Positions 7,575 through 16,712 of a stretch of 36,035 bases of DNA are shown here, one piece after another. The translations under genes were made by a program, and so were the position numbers. The notes beneath the pieces were generated by a model. The model saw only the letters and a program-made list of their open reading frames with translations. It ran no database searches and was not told the origin of the DNA. This stretch comes from CAYQTL01 sp964420405 (GTDB lineage: Bacteria; Acidobacteriota; Thermoanaerobaculia; Thermoanaerobaculales; Sulfomarinibacteraceae), in assembly GCA_964420405.1 (NCBI GenBank), contig CAYQTL010000046.1, forward strand, positions 1 through 36,035, read 5' to 3'. Position 1 is the stretch's first letter; each line of letters starts with the position of its first letter.

Positions 7575-9908
7575 TCAGGGCGTGGGCGACTCCAGGGTCG
7601 TCCTGGCGCGAGTCAGCCGCTGGACCCGCGGGTCTCCCGGCGGCGCAGCCTCGAGCCTGGTCAGATCCGCCTCCACCAGAGCGAGGGCGCTCCGGCGGTC
7701 TCCCCCGGCCGCCAGCACCCGTGCCTCGGCGCACGTCATCTGGACGCTGAATCCGTTCACCGGGCCGGCACCCGCCTCCGATCGGCGCCGCGCCTCCGCG
7801 AACACCTCGGCCGCCCGGCGGAGGTCACCCCGTGCCTCCAGGAGGTTCCCGAGGTTGGCCATGGCGTAGAGCGTGTATGGATGGGCGGGACCGTCCGCGG
7901 CCTCCGAGATCGAGATGGCTTCCGACAGCATGGTCTCGCCCTCCTCGAACCGTCCGGTGCGTCCGAGCACGGGCGCCAGGCTCGACAGCGCGGCGGCGAC
8001 ATCCGGGTGGTCGTCGCCGAGGACCCGTCGGCGGATGTCGAGGACCGCCCGCAACGCCTCCTCCGCCTCCTCGAACCGGGCTGTGCTCTTGTAGAGCACC
8101 CCGAGATTCCAGAGGGCGAGGAGGGTTGTCGGGTGATCCTCGCCCAGGACCCCCGAGGCGTCCGGGACCACCCGTTGGAGGATCGCGATGGCCTCCTGCT
8201 GATGGCCGTCGAGGTGCCGCAAGGTGGCGGCGAGGTTCGAGGCGAGGCGGAGGGTGTCCGGGTGGCGGGCGCCGAGGACCCGCTCGCACCGGGCCAGGTG
8301 CTCGCGTCCCATCGCGGCCGCCTCGTCGGCCCGGCCCGATCGCGTCAGGACGCCGAGCAGCGACGCGTAGGCCCGCATCGTGTGTGGGTCCGCCGGCCCG
8401 ACCAGGCGTTCGAGCCGTGCGCACGCCTCCCGCAGGAGATGCTCGGCCTCCTCGTGCTTCGCCCGGCGGGACAGCACCATGCCGAGCTGCCCCTGGACGA
8501 TCCACCGGCTCGGGTTGTCCGGTGCGAGCTCGGCCCGGGCGTCGGCCTGCGCCTGCCGCACCAGCGGCTCCGCGTCCTCGAGCCGTCCGGCCAGGAGCAT
8601 GGCGGAGCCCAGCTCCTGTGTGCAGGCCACGACCTCCTCGCTCAGCTCGTCTCCGCGCGATCGCAGCGTGTCGCACGCCAGACTGAAGTGCTCCACCGCC
8701 CGGTCGTACAGCCCGAGACCGACGTACGAGGCTGCGATGGCCTGGTGCGCCGACGCCCAGCTGAGGGGATGCTCGGCCAGCTTCTCGTCGATCTGCGCGG
8801 CGCCCGATGCGAGCACGTCCTTGACTCGCGTCTCAGGACCTCGGACCGCCGGGTCGCCACTGGCGAACACCGAGATCAGGAACTCCCGCATCGCCTCTGA
8901 GCGCTGGTGGGCGGCGGCCTCGACCGCCAGGGCGTGCCGCATCCTGAGGTAGCCGATGCCGAGGGCCACCACCGCCACCAGCAGCGAGGCGACCGCCGTC
9001 GCCGCGGCGACCCGGACGACGCGTCTCCGTGGCGCCTCGAGGATCCGCCGCAGCCGCTGGATGGCGACGGCCGCGGTCGGGCGGGCGCCGGGATCGAGGT
9101 CGAGCAGTCCATCCAGCAGGGACGACACGGCGGCCGGCAGGCCCGGCGCCCGGTTCACGTCGCCCCACATCGCCCGCCGCAACAGCGTCGGCACGGGCGT
9201 CTCCGGCTCGTACGGGGGGTGCCCCGACCAGAGCTCCTGCAGGACCAGACCGAACGAGTACATGTCGCTCGCCGCCGTTGCGGGCTCGCACCGCGCCTGC
9301 TCCGGGCTCATGTACCGCGGCGTTCCCATGAGATGCCGCGTGCGCGTCAGGGTTGCCACGGCGCGCTCCGCCGCGGCGTCGTCTCGCTCGAACGCGGGGC
9401 CCGCGCCTGCGTCGGGATCCTCGTTCGACCGGGCCAACCCGAAGTCCAGGACCCGGACCGCGCCGTCGGCGTCGATCATGATGTTCTCGGGCTTGAGATC
9501 CCGGTGGACCACACTCATGGCGTGGGCCGCCGCGAGGGCCGCGGCGATCTGGACCGCGATCTGCAGAGCGCGCCCCCGCTCGACGGCGCCCTGCAGCAGC
9601 TCGCGCAGCGTCGTGCCTCGCACCAGCTCGAGGACCAGGTAGTCGCAGTCGGCTGTCTCGTGAAGCTCGTACACCCGGCAGATGTTGGGGTGCTCCAGGC
9701 GTGACAGGATCCGCGCCTCGCGACGGAAGCGCGCTCGCGCCTGCTCGTCCAGCCGCCGTTCCGGACGGATCTCCTTGATCGCGACCTCCCGCCCCAGCCG
9801 CTCGTCGTGACCGCGGTAGACGCGGCCCATGCCTCCTTCCCCGATCAGCTCGAGCACCCGGAAGGCGCCGACGGTGCGGCCGACCAGCTCCTGTTCGGGT
9901 TCGCTCAT
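7575..9908 (-). CDS. Membrane Ser/Thr protein kinase with extracytoplasmic TPR repeats
   Basis: The start at ATG 9908 (GGGAGG upstream) gives 777 residues. A complete Hanks-type kinase domain occupies about residues 14-290: glycine loop GEGGMGRV (23-30), K45, helix-C E64, HRDLKPEN with H135, D137 and N142, DFG at 155-157, and GTPRYMSPEQ near 195-204. A single membrane helix follows at about 297-321. The rest (325-777) is a series of TPR repeats of the RRxLGDDHPDVAxxLxxLA type. The layout puts the kinase inside the cell and the TPR array outside the membrane, as is common in Acidobacteriota and Myxococcota. Substrate and signal are unknown. Two damaged relatives lie nearby (6162-7253 and 15889-16043). 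Confidence 0.93.
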   Translation of the reverse strand: MSEPEQELVGRTVGAFRVLELIGEGGMGRVYRGHDERLGREVAIKEIRPERRLDEQARARFRREARILSRLEHPNICRVYELHETADCDYLVLELVRGTTLRELLQGAVERGRALQIAVQIAAALAAAHAMSVVHRDLKPENIMIDADGAVRVLDFGLARSNEDPDAGAGPAFERDDAAAERAVATLTRTRHLMGTPRYMSPEQARCEPATAASDMYSFGLVLQELWSGHPPYEPETPVPTLLRRAMWGDVNRAPGLPAAVSSLLDGLLDLDPGARPTAAVAIQRLRRILEAPRRRVVRVAAATAVASLLVAVVALGIGYLRMRHALAVEAAAHQRSEAMREFLISVFASGDPAVRGPETRVKDVLASGAAQIDEKLAEHPLSWASAHQAIAASYVGLGLYDRAVEHFSLACDTLRSRGDELSEEVVACTQELGSAMLLAGRLEDAEPLVRQAQADARAELAPDNPSRWIVQGQLGMVLSRRAKHEEAEHLLREACARLERLVGPADPHTMRAYASLLGVLTRSGRADEAAAMGREHLARCERVLGARHPDTLRLASNLAATLRHLDGHQQEAIAILQRVVPDASGVLGEDHPTTLLALWNLGVLYKSTARFEEAEEALRAVLDIRRRVLGDDHPDVAAALSSLAPVLGRTGRFEEGETMLSEAISISEAADGPAHPYTLYAMANLGNLLEARGDLRRAAEVFAEARRRSEAGAGPVNGFSVQMTCAEARVLAAGGDRRSALALVEADLTRLEAAPPGDPRVQRLTRARTTLESPTP

Positions 9909-10536
9909 GCCATGCCTCCCGTCGACACGCCGCCGGCGGTCCGCGAACCGCTGCTCCGGGTGCGGAGACAGGAGGTCACGCCGCCATGCCCATGAGGAGC
10001 GGGGGCGGGGCTTCGGCCGAGAGGACCCCTCCGGCCGGCTGGCGACGACCCGCGCCCGGGCGTGCCCAATGATCCGGGGCGATCGCGGGTACAGGCCAGC
10101 CCGGCGTCTCCGGTCGTCGACACGGCGGCGGTTCCCGCCCTGGACTCGGCGACGCTCCCCGTCCGTGTGGTCAGGCAGAGAGGACGTTCCCTTCCGGCCG
10201 CGACACCGTGGTGCATCCCGAGACCAGCGTACACCGGGCGGATGCCATGGCGGTGGCATGCCGGCCAGGTGGGTGATGGCCGTGTGCCAGTGCCGGCACG
10301 TGGGCACGCCCCGGAGCCGGTCGCGAGGGACCGGTGTCGGCGGAGGTGGCATGAGCCGGGGAGCGCGACGTCCGCGATGACTCGACCCGCCCGACGACCT
10401 CGGTGTCGTCGCGGGCGTCCGTGAGCAAACCGGAGCGGCGGTGCCTCTGGTGGGAGGGACGGGACCGACATCACCGGATGGAGATCTCGCCGGCCGGCGC
10501 CCGCCGTGGCGTCGAGCGGCGACGAGGAGGGGACGA
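9909..10536. other. Divergent intergenic region, no gene seen
   Basis: 628 bases between the kinase (minus) and the CBM-like gene (plus), so it should hold two promoters. Open frames here have no recognisable family, start in poor contexts and give Arg/Pro-rich products typical of non-coding high-GC DNA. No tRNA, repeat or strong hairpin was identified. Confidence 0.5.
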
Positions 10537-11151
10537 ATGGACGTGCGAGTCGTTGTGATCAGCGCGGTCGTGGTCGGGAGCATCGGCGCGCCCGCGTCCT
10601 CCCAGAGCCTGCTGCAGAACCCGAGCTTCCACTCGGGGGTGGGCTCCTGGGGGGCGGAGAGCAGCGTCTCGCTGCTGTGGAGCCCGTTGGATGCGTCGGG
10701 GGTCGCTGGCTCCGGGTCGGCGGAGGTGGTGAACAGCTCGCCGGGAGGCAACGACGGGCGGGGGATCACCCAGTGTGTGGACGCCGCGGTGGTGGCCGGC
10801 GGACGCTACGAGTACGGCGGCAGCATGCGCATCCCCTCGGGCCAGGACCGCACCGGGAACGCCCAGGTGGGGCTGCGCTGGTATGACGGCCCGGGCTGCT
10901 CGGGCAGCTCGGTCGGCCCGCAACCGCGAGTCACCGTGACGGCGCTCGACAGCTGGGTGCACCTCGTCGACGACGTCCAGACGGCACCGGCGGGCGCGGT
11001 CAGCGTTCTCTTCCTCGCCTTCCCGTCGAAGGTCGAGCCGGGCGGCGCGCTGATCGTCCATTTCGACGACCTGATCCTGCGCGGGGCGGCGATCTTCGAC
11101 GACGGGTTCGAGGACGGCGACGCCTCCGCGTGGTCCGCGACGACTCCGTGA
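10537..11151 (+). CDS. Secreted CBM-like protein with DGFE...SAW tail
   Basis: 204 residues, with start ATG 10537 chosen because GAGGAGGGGACGA precedes it. It begins with a signal peptide (VRVVVISAVVVGSIGAPASSQ). The mature part opens with LLQNPSFHSGVGSW and reads like a single jelly-roll carbohydrate-binding module of the CBM4/9/discoidin-like group (GRYEYGGSMRIPSG, VHFDDLILRG). The end, IFDDGFEDGDASAWSATTP, matches the end of the S8 peptidase in this window (LLFADDLEAGDTAAWTASAP). That shared tail suggests a common export or surface-anchoring signal. No catalytic domain is seen, so it probably binds surface or external glycans. The family is inferred from pattern only. Confidence 0.7.
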   Translation: MDVRVVVISAVVVGSIGAPASSQSLLQNPSFHSGVGSWGAESSVSLLWSPLDASGVAGSGSAEVVNSSPGGNDGRGITQCVDAAVVAGGRYEYGGSMRIPSGQDRTGNAQVGLRWYDGPGCSGSSVGPQPRVTVTALDSWVHLVDDVQTAPAGAVSVLFLAFPSKVEPGGALIVHFDDLILRGAAIFDDGFEDGDASAWSATTP

Positions 11152-11388
11152 CCGCGAACCGCTGTCGGCGGGATCCTCGCGTCGTGCGGTCGCACGGCGT
11201 CTGTGCCGCGGGGGACGCGGCTGTCACGACACACCTCGTCGCCGGAGTCGAGCAGGTGTCGTCGTCGCCCACGTCACCAGCGTCGCGCGCCGTGAACCGC
11301 AGCGGGCCCGGCTGCACCCGGTTGCCGTCGCCGGGGAGGTCGTGAAGCAGGGCTCGCGATCACGACTCGGCTCCCGACCCACGACCCG

Positions 11389-11607
11389 GCGCGGCCGGAC
11401 GTCGGCGACAGAGTGCGATCGGGATGCGACGGCGACGCGTGGTCACGGCGCCGAGGCCGTCCAGGCGGCGGTGTCGCCGGCCTCGAGGTCGTCGGCGAAC
11501 AGCAGGTCGGGGTCGAGCTTCACCAGGCCGTGCCCGTACAGGGGCTCTGGACCCGGGTCGCCGAGGTCCGTCGCCGTCGCCCGCAGCGCGGCGTGGAGCC
11601 CCGCGGC
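11389..11607. repeat. 219-bp perfect direct repeat, copy A
   Basis: Identical base for base, by eye, to 16768-16986. It contains the last codons of the S8 peptidase gene on the minus strand plus 54 bases beyond its stop. Identity ends sharply at both sides (T against G at the right, G against T at the left). Confidence 0.95.
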
Positions 11608-11757
11608 TCGGGCGTCGGGCGACGCCGGCAGGACACCGTTGTCGAGGAGGCGTACGACCGACTCGATGGGCGCCCGCGCTCGCACGTCGGCGACACGCCC
11701 CCGAAGCCCGAATCCGGAGCGCTCCAGGAATGGGATACCATCGGCCCCGGCACCCAT
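11443..11757 (-). pseudogene. Orphan 3' end of S8 peptidase gene
   Basis: On the minus strand the frame ends with the same 54 residues or so as the S8 peptidase at 16822-18588, from AAGLHAALRATATDLG to AAWTASAP. The first half of the frame (roughly GLRGRVADVRARAPIES to ASPDAR) does not match that peptidase and is not recognised. No catalytic residue, signal peptide or good ribosome site is present. It is a gene-end duplicate joined to unrelated sequence, very likely not functional. Confidence 0.8.
11736..11741 (+). promoter_or_regulatory. Possible -10 box for the S9 peptidase gene
   Basis: TACCAT, followed by CGGCCCCGG, about 39 bases before the ATG at 11780. It resembles the putative -10 boxes before bfr, tesB and the mla operon (TANNNT then a GC block). 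No clear -35 was found. Confidence 0.35.
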
Positions 11758-11779
11758 TCACGTCGAAACGGAGCTCTTC

Positions 11780-13816
11780 ATGCACCCCACGAGGCGAATC
11801 GTCGTCCTGGCGGCGAAACTGTTGGTCGCGGCTGTGGTCCTCGTGGCGGTCGCTCTCACGTCCCTGCTTGTGATCGGGATTCCCCGCCCCGGGTCCTTCA
11901 CGACAGAACACGTGCCGCGGATCGGTCTGCGCCACGCGGTGCACGTGATGCAGGCTTTCGACACGCTGACGCCCGGGGCGAGGTTGATCGGCTTCGAGGG
12001 GCAGGGCCGCCTCATCATCGAGAGGACGCCGGGTGGTGCCGTCGCTCTCGACGACGACGGCACGGCGAACCCTCTCGGCTACTCGATCCCCACGCCGGCT
12101 TTCGGCACGGACGTCGTCAAGGTCCCCGGCCACGACGGTGTCTACCTGTACCTGAGTACGAGGAACCCCGAAGAGGACCAGGATCTCCTCCGTTATGACG
12201 CGGCCTCGGGGTCCATGGACACCATCCTGGAGGGCGAGAGCACCGTGACCAGCTTCGCCCTCTCGCCGGACGGTGCGTTCGTTCTCGCGTACAACGAGAC
12301 TCCCGAGGCCGAGGCCGGGCGCCTCGTCCGCCTGGCGTTGGACGAGCCCGGGGAGCCGGTCGAGCTGGCCACGCTGCCTGGTCACGCCGCGATCCAGGAG
12401 GTCGACTCCCGCCACGTCTACGTCCTGCAGTCGTCCACCGAGAAGGACGGCAGGTTCTATCGAGTCGATCTCGAGACCGGGCAGGCAGACCTGGTGTTCT
12501 CGGACGAGGAGGAGCGACCGCGCCACCACGGGACGCATGTCACCTGGTACCTCCGAAACCGAAGGTACCTGCAGGTCTCGGACGGTGGAACGGCGTACGT
12601 CGTCCGCACCGGCGGCGACCCGTCGCGACTGAGCTCGGAGCTCGCGGCCCTGTGGGAGGTCGACCAGTCCTCGGGGCGGGTGGAGCAGGTGTCACCGGAG
12701 GTCGCCGGAGATGTCGGCCACATCGCTCTGTCCGCCGACGAGCGCTTCGTCGTCTACCTCCTCTTCGACCGGGAGCTCGCGACGCTGATGGCGTTCGACC
12801 GCCGGAGCCGAGAGACGATCGTGCTCCACGCCGACCGCGACGAGCCCGTGGACTGGATCTCCAACAACACGCCGTTCCTCGTCCGTCCGCAGCGCAACGC
12901 GATCGTGTACCAGAGCCTCTCCACCTCCGGCACCCGGCTGCGTGAGGTCGCCATCGAAACGGGCCTCCAGCTGCGGCTGGATCCGGCCGCGGACGCGCCG
13001 GGGGAACCCAGGTACACCCTCGCGACCTTCAGCTACGCCCCGCCGGACCCCGGCGTCGCAGCCTCGGAGGGCACCCGGGGCTTCCTCTACCTTCCCGGGT
13101 CGGCCCCGCCTGAGGGCGAGAAGCATCCGGTGATCATCGACTTCCATGGCGGGCCGGACTTCATGGTCGGGCCGCACATGATCAGCGTCTCGTCGATCTT
13201 CCTCGATCGGGGCTTCGCGGTGGTCATTCCCAACTATCGGGGCTCCACGGGCTCCGGGGTCAGCTTCGAACAGTCGGACGACGGCCTCCGACGGCCCCGG
13301 CAGCTGGAGGACGCGAAGCTCCTGGTCGACTGGATCCGCTCCCGACCCGAGCTCGACGCCGACCGCATCGTGCTTCTCGGCGCGTCATGGGGCGGCACCA
13401 TGGTCCTCACGTCGTTGATCGAGTACCCCGAGCTCTTCCTCGGCGGCATCTCACTCGCCCCCGCCACTCTGGACCCGAGCCCCGACGACCGGGCGAAGCT
13501 GATCCGGGGATGGTGGAGGGTCGAGGTCGGCGACGAGCGAGACCCCGAGCTGCGCGGGATGCTCGAGTCGATCTCCCCCGTCACCCAGGGCCAGCGGGTG
13601 ACCCGTCCGCTGCTGCTCGTCCAGGGGGCGCGGGACGCCCGGCTGCCAGTCTCGTCCGCGCGCAAGGTGCGGGACGCGGTCGCCCGGGGCGGTCATCCGG
13701 CCTGGTACCTCGAGGCCTCCGACATGGGCCACGGCCTGCAGCCCGGCGGCCCCCTCGAGGGGCTGTACCTTTTCGGCACCATCCTGGAGTTCGTCGACCG
13801 TCTCGTCCCGAGATGA
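11780..13816 (+). CDS. Membrane-anchored S9 family peptidase (prolyl oligopeptidase type)
   Basis: The start at ATG 11780 (GGAG nine bases upstream) gives 678 residues; a longer frame upstream runs antisense through the S8 fragment and is rejected. A membrane helix or uncleaved signal anchor lies at about 8-33. Residues of about 70-410 form a WD/beta-propeller-like region (repeated SPDGAFVLAY, LSADERFVVYL motifs). The alpha/beta-hydrolase domain follows. The catalytic triad is S536 in GASWGGTM, D619 in QGARDARLP and H651 in SDMGHGL; HGGPDF before it supplies the oxyanion turn. It should cleave short peptides in the periplasm or outside the membrane. The gene lies within the 5.4-kb segment between the two 219-bp repeats. 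Confidence 0.92.
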   Translation: MHPTRRIVVLAAKLLVAAVVLVAVALTSLLVIGIPRPGSFTTEHVPRIGLRHAVHVMQAFDTLTPGARLIGFEGQGRLIIERTPGGAVALDDDGTANPLGYSIPTPAFGTDVVKVPGHDGVYLYLSTRNPEEDQDLLRYDAASGSMDTILEGESTVTSFALSPDGAFVLAYNETPEAEAGRLVRLALDEPGEPVELATLPGHAAIQEVDSRHVYVLQSSTEKDGRFYRVDLETGQADLVFSDEEERPRHHGTHVTWYLRNRRYLQVSDGGTAYVVRTGGDPSRLSSELAALWEVDQSSGRVEQVSPEVAGDVGHIALSADERFVVYLLFDRELATLMAFDRRSRETIVLHADRDEPVDWISNNTPFLVRPQRNAIVYQSLSTSGTRLREVAIETGLQLRLDPAADAPGEPRYTLATFSYAPPDPGVAASEGTRGFLYLPGSAPPEGEKHPVIIDFHGGPDFMVGPHMISVSSIFLDRGFAVVIPNYRGSTGSGVSFEQSDDGLRRPRQLEDAKLLVDWIRSRPELDADRIVLLGASWGGTMVLTSLIEYPELFLGGISLAPATLDPSPDDRAKLIRGWWRVEVGDERDPELRGMLESISPVTQGQRVTRPLLLVQGARDARLPVSSARKVRDAVARGGHPAWYLEASDMGHGLQPGGPLEGLYLFGTILEFVDRLVPR

Positions 13817-14054
13817 CACAGGCCGACGGCCTCCGCTGCATCTTCATGCCTGCTCCCGGCCTCGAGAAGGTCGCGACACGACCGCGACGAGCGAGGAGTG
13901 CGAGCCGGCGGGCGACCGATCATGCCGCCGTCGCGGTCGAGACGGCAGCCGCGTCGGTGCCGAGGCGGTTTCGGGACGCGCTCTCCGTAGGTGTCTGTAG
14001 AAGCCAACCGCGGGCACCGCGGTCCCACCCACTTCACGACCCACGGAGGATTCC

Positions 14055-15149
14055 ATGAGTGCCACCAGCCCGACGACCGCGACACCCACTGCCCACCAGC
14101 TCGACCACGGCCACCTCGAGCAGCTGCTGGAGCTCGCCTTGGTGGACATCGGCGCCATCATGCAGGCGCCCCTGATGCTGATCGGCAGCCGCCTCGGGCT
14201 GTACCGGGCGCTCGCCGAGGAGCCCATGTCGACCCACGAGCTCGCGCGAAGGACCGGGACGGTCGAGCGGTACGTCCGCGAGTGGGCCCGCGGCCAGGCT
14301 GCGGCGGGCTTCGTCAGCTACGACGCCGCCACCGAGCGCTACTGGCTCTCGCCCGAGCAGGAGATGATCTTCGCCGACGAGGACAGCCCCGCGTACCTGA
14401 TTCCCGGCTTCGAGCAGGCCCTGACCGTGGGCGGCGTCCGGGAGCGCGTCCAGGAGGCGTTCTCCACCGGAGGTGGGATCGGGTGGGGCGACCACGACCC
14501 GAACCTCTCCTGCACAACCGCCCGGTTCTTCGCCCCCGGCTACCGCGCCAACCTGGTCGCCGAATGGATCCCCGCGCTCGACGGCGTCGAGGAGAAGCTC
14601 CGCGCCGGAGCGCTGGTGGCCGACGTCGGCTGCGGTCACGGCATCTCCACCCGGCTGATGGCCGCCGCGTACCCCGAGTCGACCGTCATCGGCTTCGACT
14701 CGCACGAGCACTCCATCCGGGCGGCCGCCCGAGACGCTCTGGCCGCGGGGCTCGAGGGTCGGGCGACGTTCCAGACGGCGACCGCCAAGGGGTTCCCTGG
14801 CGGCGGGTACGACCTGATCACCATGTTCGACTGCCTGCACGACCTCGGCGACCCGGTGGGCGCGGCGATCCGCGTCAAGGAGGCGCTGGCCGCCGACGGC
14901 ACCTGGATGATCGTCGAGCCGCAGGCCGGTGACAGCGTCGAGGAGAACCTCAACCCGCGCGGACGCGCCTACTACGCCGCCTCGACGCTGGTCTGCACGC
15001 CCACCTCGCTCAGCCAGGAGGTGGGGCTGGCACTCGGGGCCCAGGCCGGCGAGGCGGCGATCCGTCGCGTCACGGAGGAGGCCGGCTTCACCCGGTTTCG
15101 GCGCGTCGCGGAGAACCCGTTCAACCTCGTCTTCGAGGTCCGTATCTGA
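14055..15149 (+). CDS. SAM-dependent methyltransferase with N-terminal winged helix
   Basis: 364 residues, ATG 14055 behind GGAGGATTCC. Residues of about 25-110 look like the winged-helix dimerisation domain found in Rv2258c-type and O-methyltransferase-like proteins (LGLYRALAEEPMSTHELARRTGTVERYVREW). The class I Rossmann domain follows, with motif I ADVGCGHGISTR (D190 to about 200), acidic FDSHEHSI after strand 2, and motif IV MFDCLHDLGDP. It should move a methyl group from S-adenosylmethionine to a small molecule; the acceptor is unknown. A strong hairpin after the stop suggests a single-gene transcript. Confidence 0.88.
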   Translation: MSATSPTTATPTAHQLDHGHLEQLLELALVDIGAIMQAPLMLIGSRLGLYRALAEEPMSTHELARRTGTVERYVREWARGQAAAGFVSYDAATERYWLSPEQEMIFADEDSPAYLIPGFEQALTVGGVRERVQEAFSTGGGIGWGDHDPNLSCTTARFFAPGYRANLVAEWIPALDGVEEKLRAGALVADVGCGHGISTRLMAAAYPESTVIGFDSHEHSIRAAARDALAAGLEGRATFQTATAKGFPGGGYDLITMFDCLHDLGDPVGAAIRVKEALAADGTWMIVEPQAGDSVEENLNPRGRAYYAASTLVCTPTSLSQEVGLALGAQAGEAAIRRVTEEAGFTRFRRVAENPFNLVFEVRI

Positions 15150-15174
15150 AACTGTACCGGGGCTCCCACGACCG

Positions 15175-15198
15175 CGCCGTCCGGCCGGCCGGACGGCG
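15175..15198 (+). terminator. Terminator hairpin after the methyltransferase gene
   Basis: A perfect 10-bp stem (CGCCGTCCGG, 15175-15184; CCGGACGGCG, 15189-15198) closes a CCGG loop, 26 bases after the stop. The following TCCTTCCTCGGTT is moderately T-rich. This is typical of an intrinsic terminator in high-GC DNA. Confidence 0.6.
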
Positions 15199-15509
15199 TC
15201 CTTCCTCGGTTGCCCAGGTCGGTGAACAGCATCGACGCCCGTCGCGCCTGCAGCTGCTCGAGCCCGAGCCGGCCCCCGCGACGGTCCGGCACCTGCCCCG
15301 AACCGGTTCGGCCGGCGAGGGGCGGCCGGTCCGTCGCGGCGAGGTGTGACAGCCCCGGCTGGAACGAGGCCGTCTCCAGCGTGCCCGACCTGGACGCGGC
15401 CGGGCGTCTGTCAGAGCTGTACGAGCCGAGGGGCGAACCGTGACGTCCGCCGGCACGACGTGTCGGCCCGTTCCAGCAACCGTCTGCTTCCAGGAGGAGG
15501 AGGTCCGCC
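15199..15509. other. Intergenic, no gene recognised
   Basis: 311 bases between the terminator hairpin and the SIMPL fragment. The minus strand has an open stretch (PGLSHLAATDRPPLAGRTGSG... and ARRASMLFTDLG) that might be a decayed gene piece, but no family was recognised. Confidence 0.4.
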
Positions 15510-15883
15510 ATGAGCCAGCGAAGCCTCGCCGTCATCGTCGTGGGCGGCCTGCTCGCCGGCGCGCCCGTGCCCGCCGCCGGCGACGGGCGGGTGATCAGCG
15601 TCGCCGGTGAGGCCGAGGTCCGGATCCCGCCGGACGAGGTGATCCTCTCTCTCGGCATCGAGACCTTCAACGAGGACCTCGGGGACGCCACGGCGGCCAA
15701 CGACGAGGGGGACGAGGCGGTGATCGCCGTCGCCCGCCGCCACGAGGTTCCGGACCAGCGCATCCGCACCGGCTTCCTCCAGTTCGGGCCGCGCTCCCGC
15801 AACGGCGGCCCGGAGCACGCGCTGGTCGGGTACGTCGTCCTGACCACCGTTGCGGTCACCCTGCGCGACCTTGGGCGGTTCGA
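15510..15883 (+). pseudogene. Truncated SIMPL-domain (DUF541) periplasmic protein gene
   Basis: Starts at ATG 15510 behind GGAGGAGGAGG and a signal peptide (about 1-24, ending PVPAAGDG). The next 100 residues match the beginning of a SIMPL/DUF541 domain: RVISVAGEAEVRIPPDEVILSLGIETFN, then VGYVVLTTVAVTLRDLGRFE. Complete members are over 220 residues. Here the family match stops near 15883, where antisense kinase sequence begins. The frame stays open to 15950 only by chance, giving a 146-residue product whose end (KLVHPTDGGVLQA) is kinase DNA read backwards. The promoter and start look intact, so a truncated exported protein could still be made. Confidence 0.8.
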
Positions 15884-15888
15884 GCCAG

Positions 15889-16043
15889 ACGCAGTCGGCC
15901 GTCTCGTGAAGCTCGTACACCCGACAGATGGTGGGGTGCTCCAGGCGTGACAGGGTTCGCGCCTCGCGATGGAAGCGCGCTCGGGTCTGCTCGTCCAGCC
16001 GGTGGGTGGCGACATCACGTTGTCGCCCCTCCAACCGGATCTC
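15889..16043 (-). pseudogene. Ser/Thr kinase gene fragment
   Basis: On the minus strand this encodes EIRLEGRQ...HRLDEQTRARFHREA, RTLSRLEHPTICRVYELHETADC, the beta-3 to helix-C region of a Hanks-type kinase. It matches residues of about 46-88 of the intact kinase at 7575-9908. At DNA level 15890-16000 differs from 9642-9752 by about eight bases in 111. No start, ATP loop or catalytic loop is present. It ends inside the SIMPL gene on one side and at the toxin stop codon (16042) on the other, so it is a stray piece left by recombination. Confidence 0.82.
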
Positions 16044-16407
16044 ACTCGCCGGCGGGCGTCGTCTCCGCAAGGCCGAGGAAGAGCTGGATGCCTTCGTCCA
16101 CCGCGGCCATCTCGTCGGGCGGGATGACCCCGAAGACCACCACGACGCGTCGCTTGTCGATCGCCCGGAGCTGGTCGACGAGCGCCCATGACGGTCTGCG
16201 CAGACCCGACGCACCCGGACGCAAGGCGGGGTAGGTCGCGCCGACGCCGGGCGTGCCCGTCAGCGGCGCGACGCACAGCATCGGGTAGCGCCGGTCTTCG
16301 GTCACCTGCGGATCGCTGACGACGATGCACGGCCGGGCGCCGCGCTGCCCGTGCCCGACGGTCGGGCCGAGCGAGATCCGGACCACGGCGCCGCGCTCGA
16401 ACCTCAC
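16042..16407 (-). CDS. mazF: MazF/PemK-family endoribonuclease toxin
   Basis: 121 residues from GTG 16407, whose GTGA overlaps the antitoxin stop; GAGGA lies seven bases upstream. A GTG at 16425 would add six residues. The family signature is clear: RGAVVRISLGPTVGHGQRGARPCIVVSD near the start, VAPLTGTPG in the middle, and SWALVDQLRAIDKRRVV near the end. The Arg of GQRGARP and the Thr of PLTG sit where MazF/PemK toxins have their RNA-cleaving residues. Such toxins cut mRNA at short sites and stop growth unless bound by the antitoxin. The stop codon coincides with the edge of the kinase fragment, so the C-terminus may have been set by that rearrangement. Confidence 0.9.
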   Translation of the reverse strand: MRFERGAVVRISLGPTVGHGQRGARPCIVVSDPQVTEDRRYPMLCVAPLTGTPGVGATYPALRPGASGLRRPSWALVDQLRAIDKRRVVVVFGVIPPDEMAAVDEGIQLFLGLAETTPAGE

Positions 16408-16700
16408 CGGTCGTCCTCGCGCCACCCCGCTGCGGGCGTCCAGCTCACCCGCCTGCCGGTGGTGTCGTCGAGAAGCTCGTCGTCACCAGGATGAGCGTTC
16501 CGACCCCACTCCTCCGTGCCGGCCTCGGCGACCCGGTCGCTGTCGGGATGCGGGCTCGCGAGCGATCGTCCGAGCTCCTCCCGGCGCCGCGCCTCGAGCT
16601 CGCGCAGCGACGCCTCCAGAACGAACCGGCTGCGATTCCGTTCCCAGCGGTCGATCGCCTCGACGACCTCGTCCGGCAGCGTCACGGTGACCCGCTTCAT
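16404..16700 (-). CDS. Ribbon-helix-helix antitoxin
   Basis: 98 residues from ATG 16700, with GGGAG six bases upstream (a GTG at 16712 is also in frame). The first 45 residues form a ribbon-helix-helix DNA-binding domain: KRVTVTLPDEVVEAIDRWERNRSRFVLEASLRE. The C-terminal half (DDELLDDTTGRRVSWTPAAGW) is acidic then aromatic, as expected of the flexible part that wraps the toxin. Start/stop overlap with the toxin gene ensures coupled translation. It should bind the palindrome 13 bases upstream (16713-16736) and repress its own operon. Confidence 0.9.
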   Translation of the reverse strand: MKRVTVTLPDEVVEAIDRWERNRSRFVLEASLRELEARRREELGRSLASPHPDSDRVAEAGTEEWGRNAHPGDDELLDDTTGRRVSWTPAAGWREDDR

Positions 16701-16712
16701 GTCGACTCCCAC

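Noticed and set aside
9909..10769. N-terminal extension of the kinase to 10769
   Set aside because: The glycine loop and ribosome site fix the start at 9908; the upstream frame is Arg/Pro-rich and overlaps the opposite-strand CBM-like gene.
15884..15950. Continuation of the SIMPL protein to residue 146
   Set aside because: These bases are the complement of a kinase coding segment, so the frame is open only by chance.
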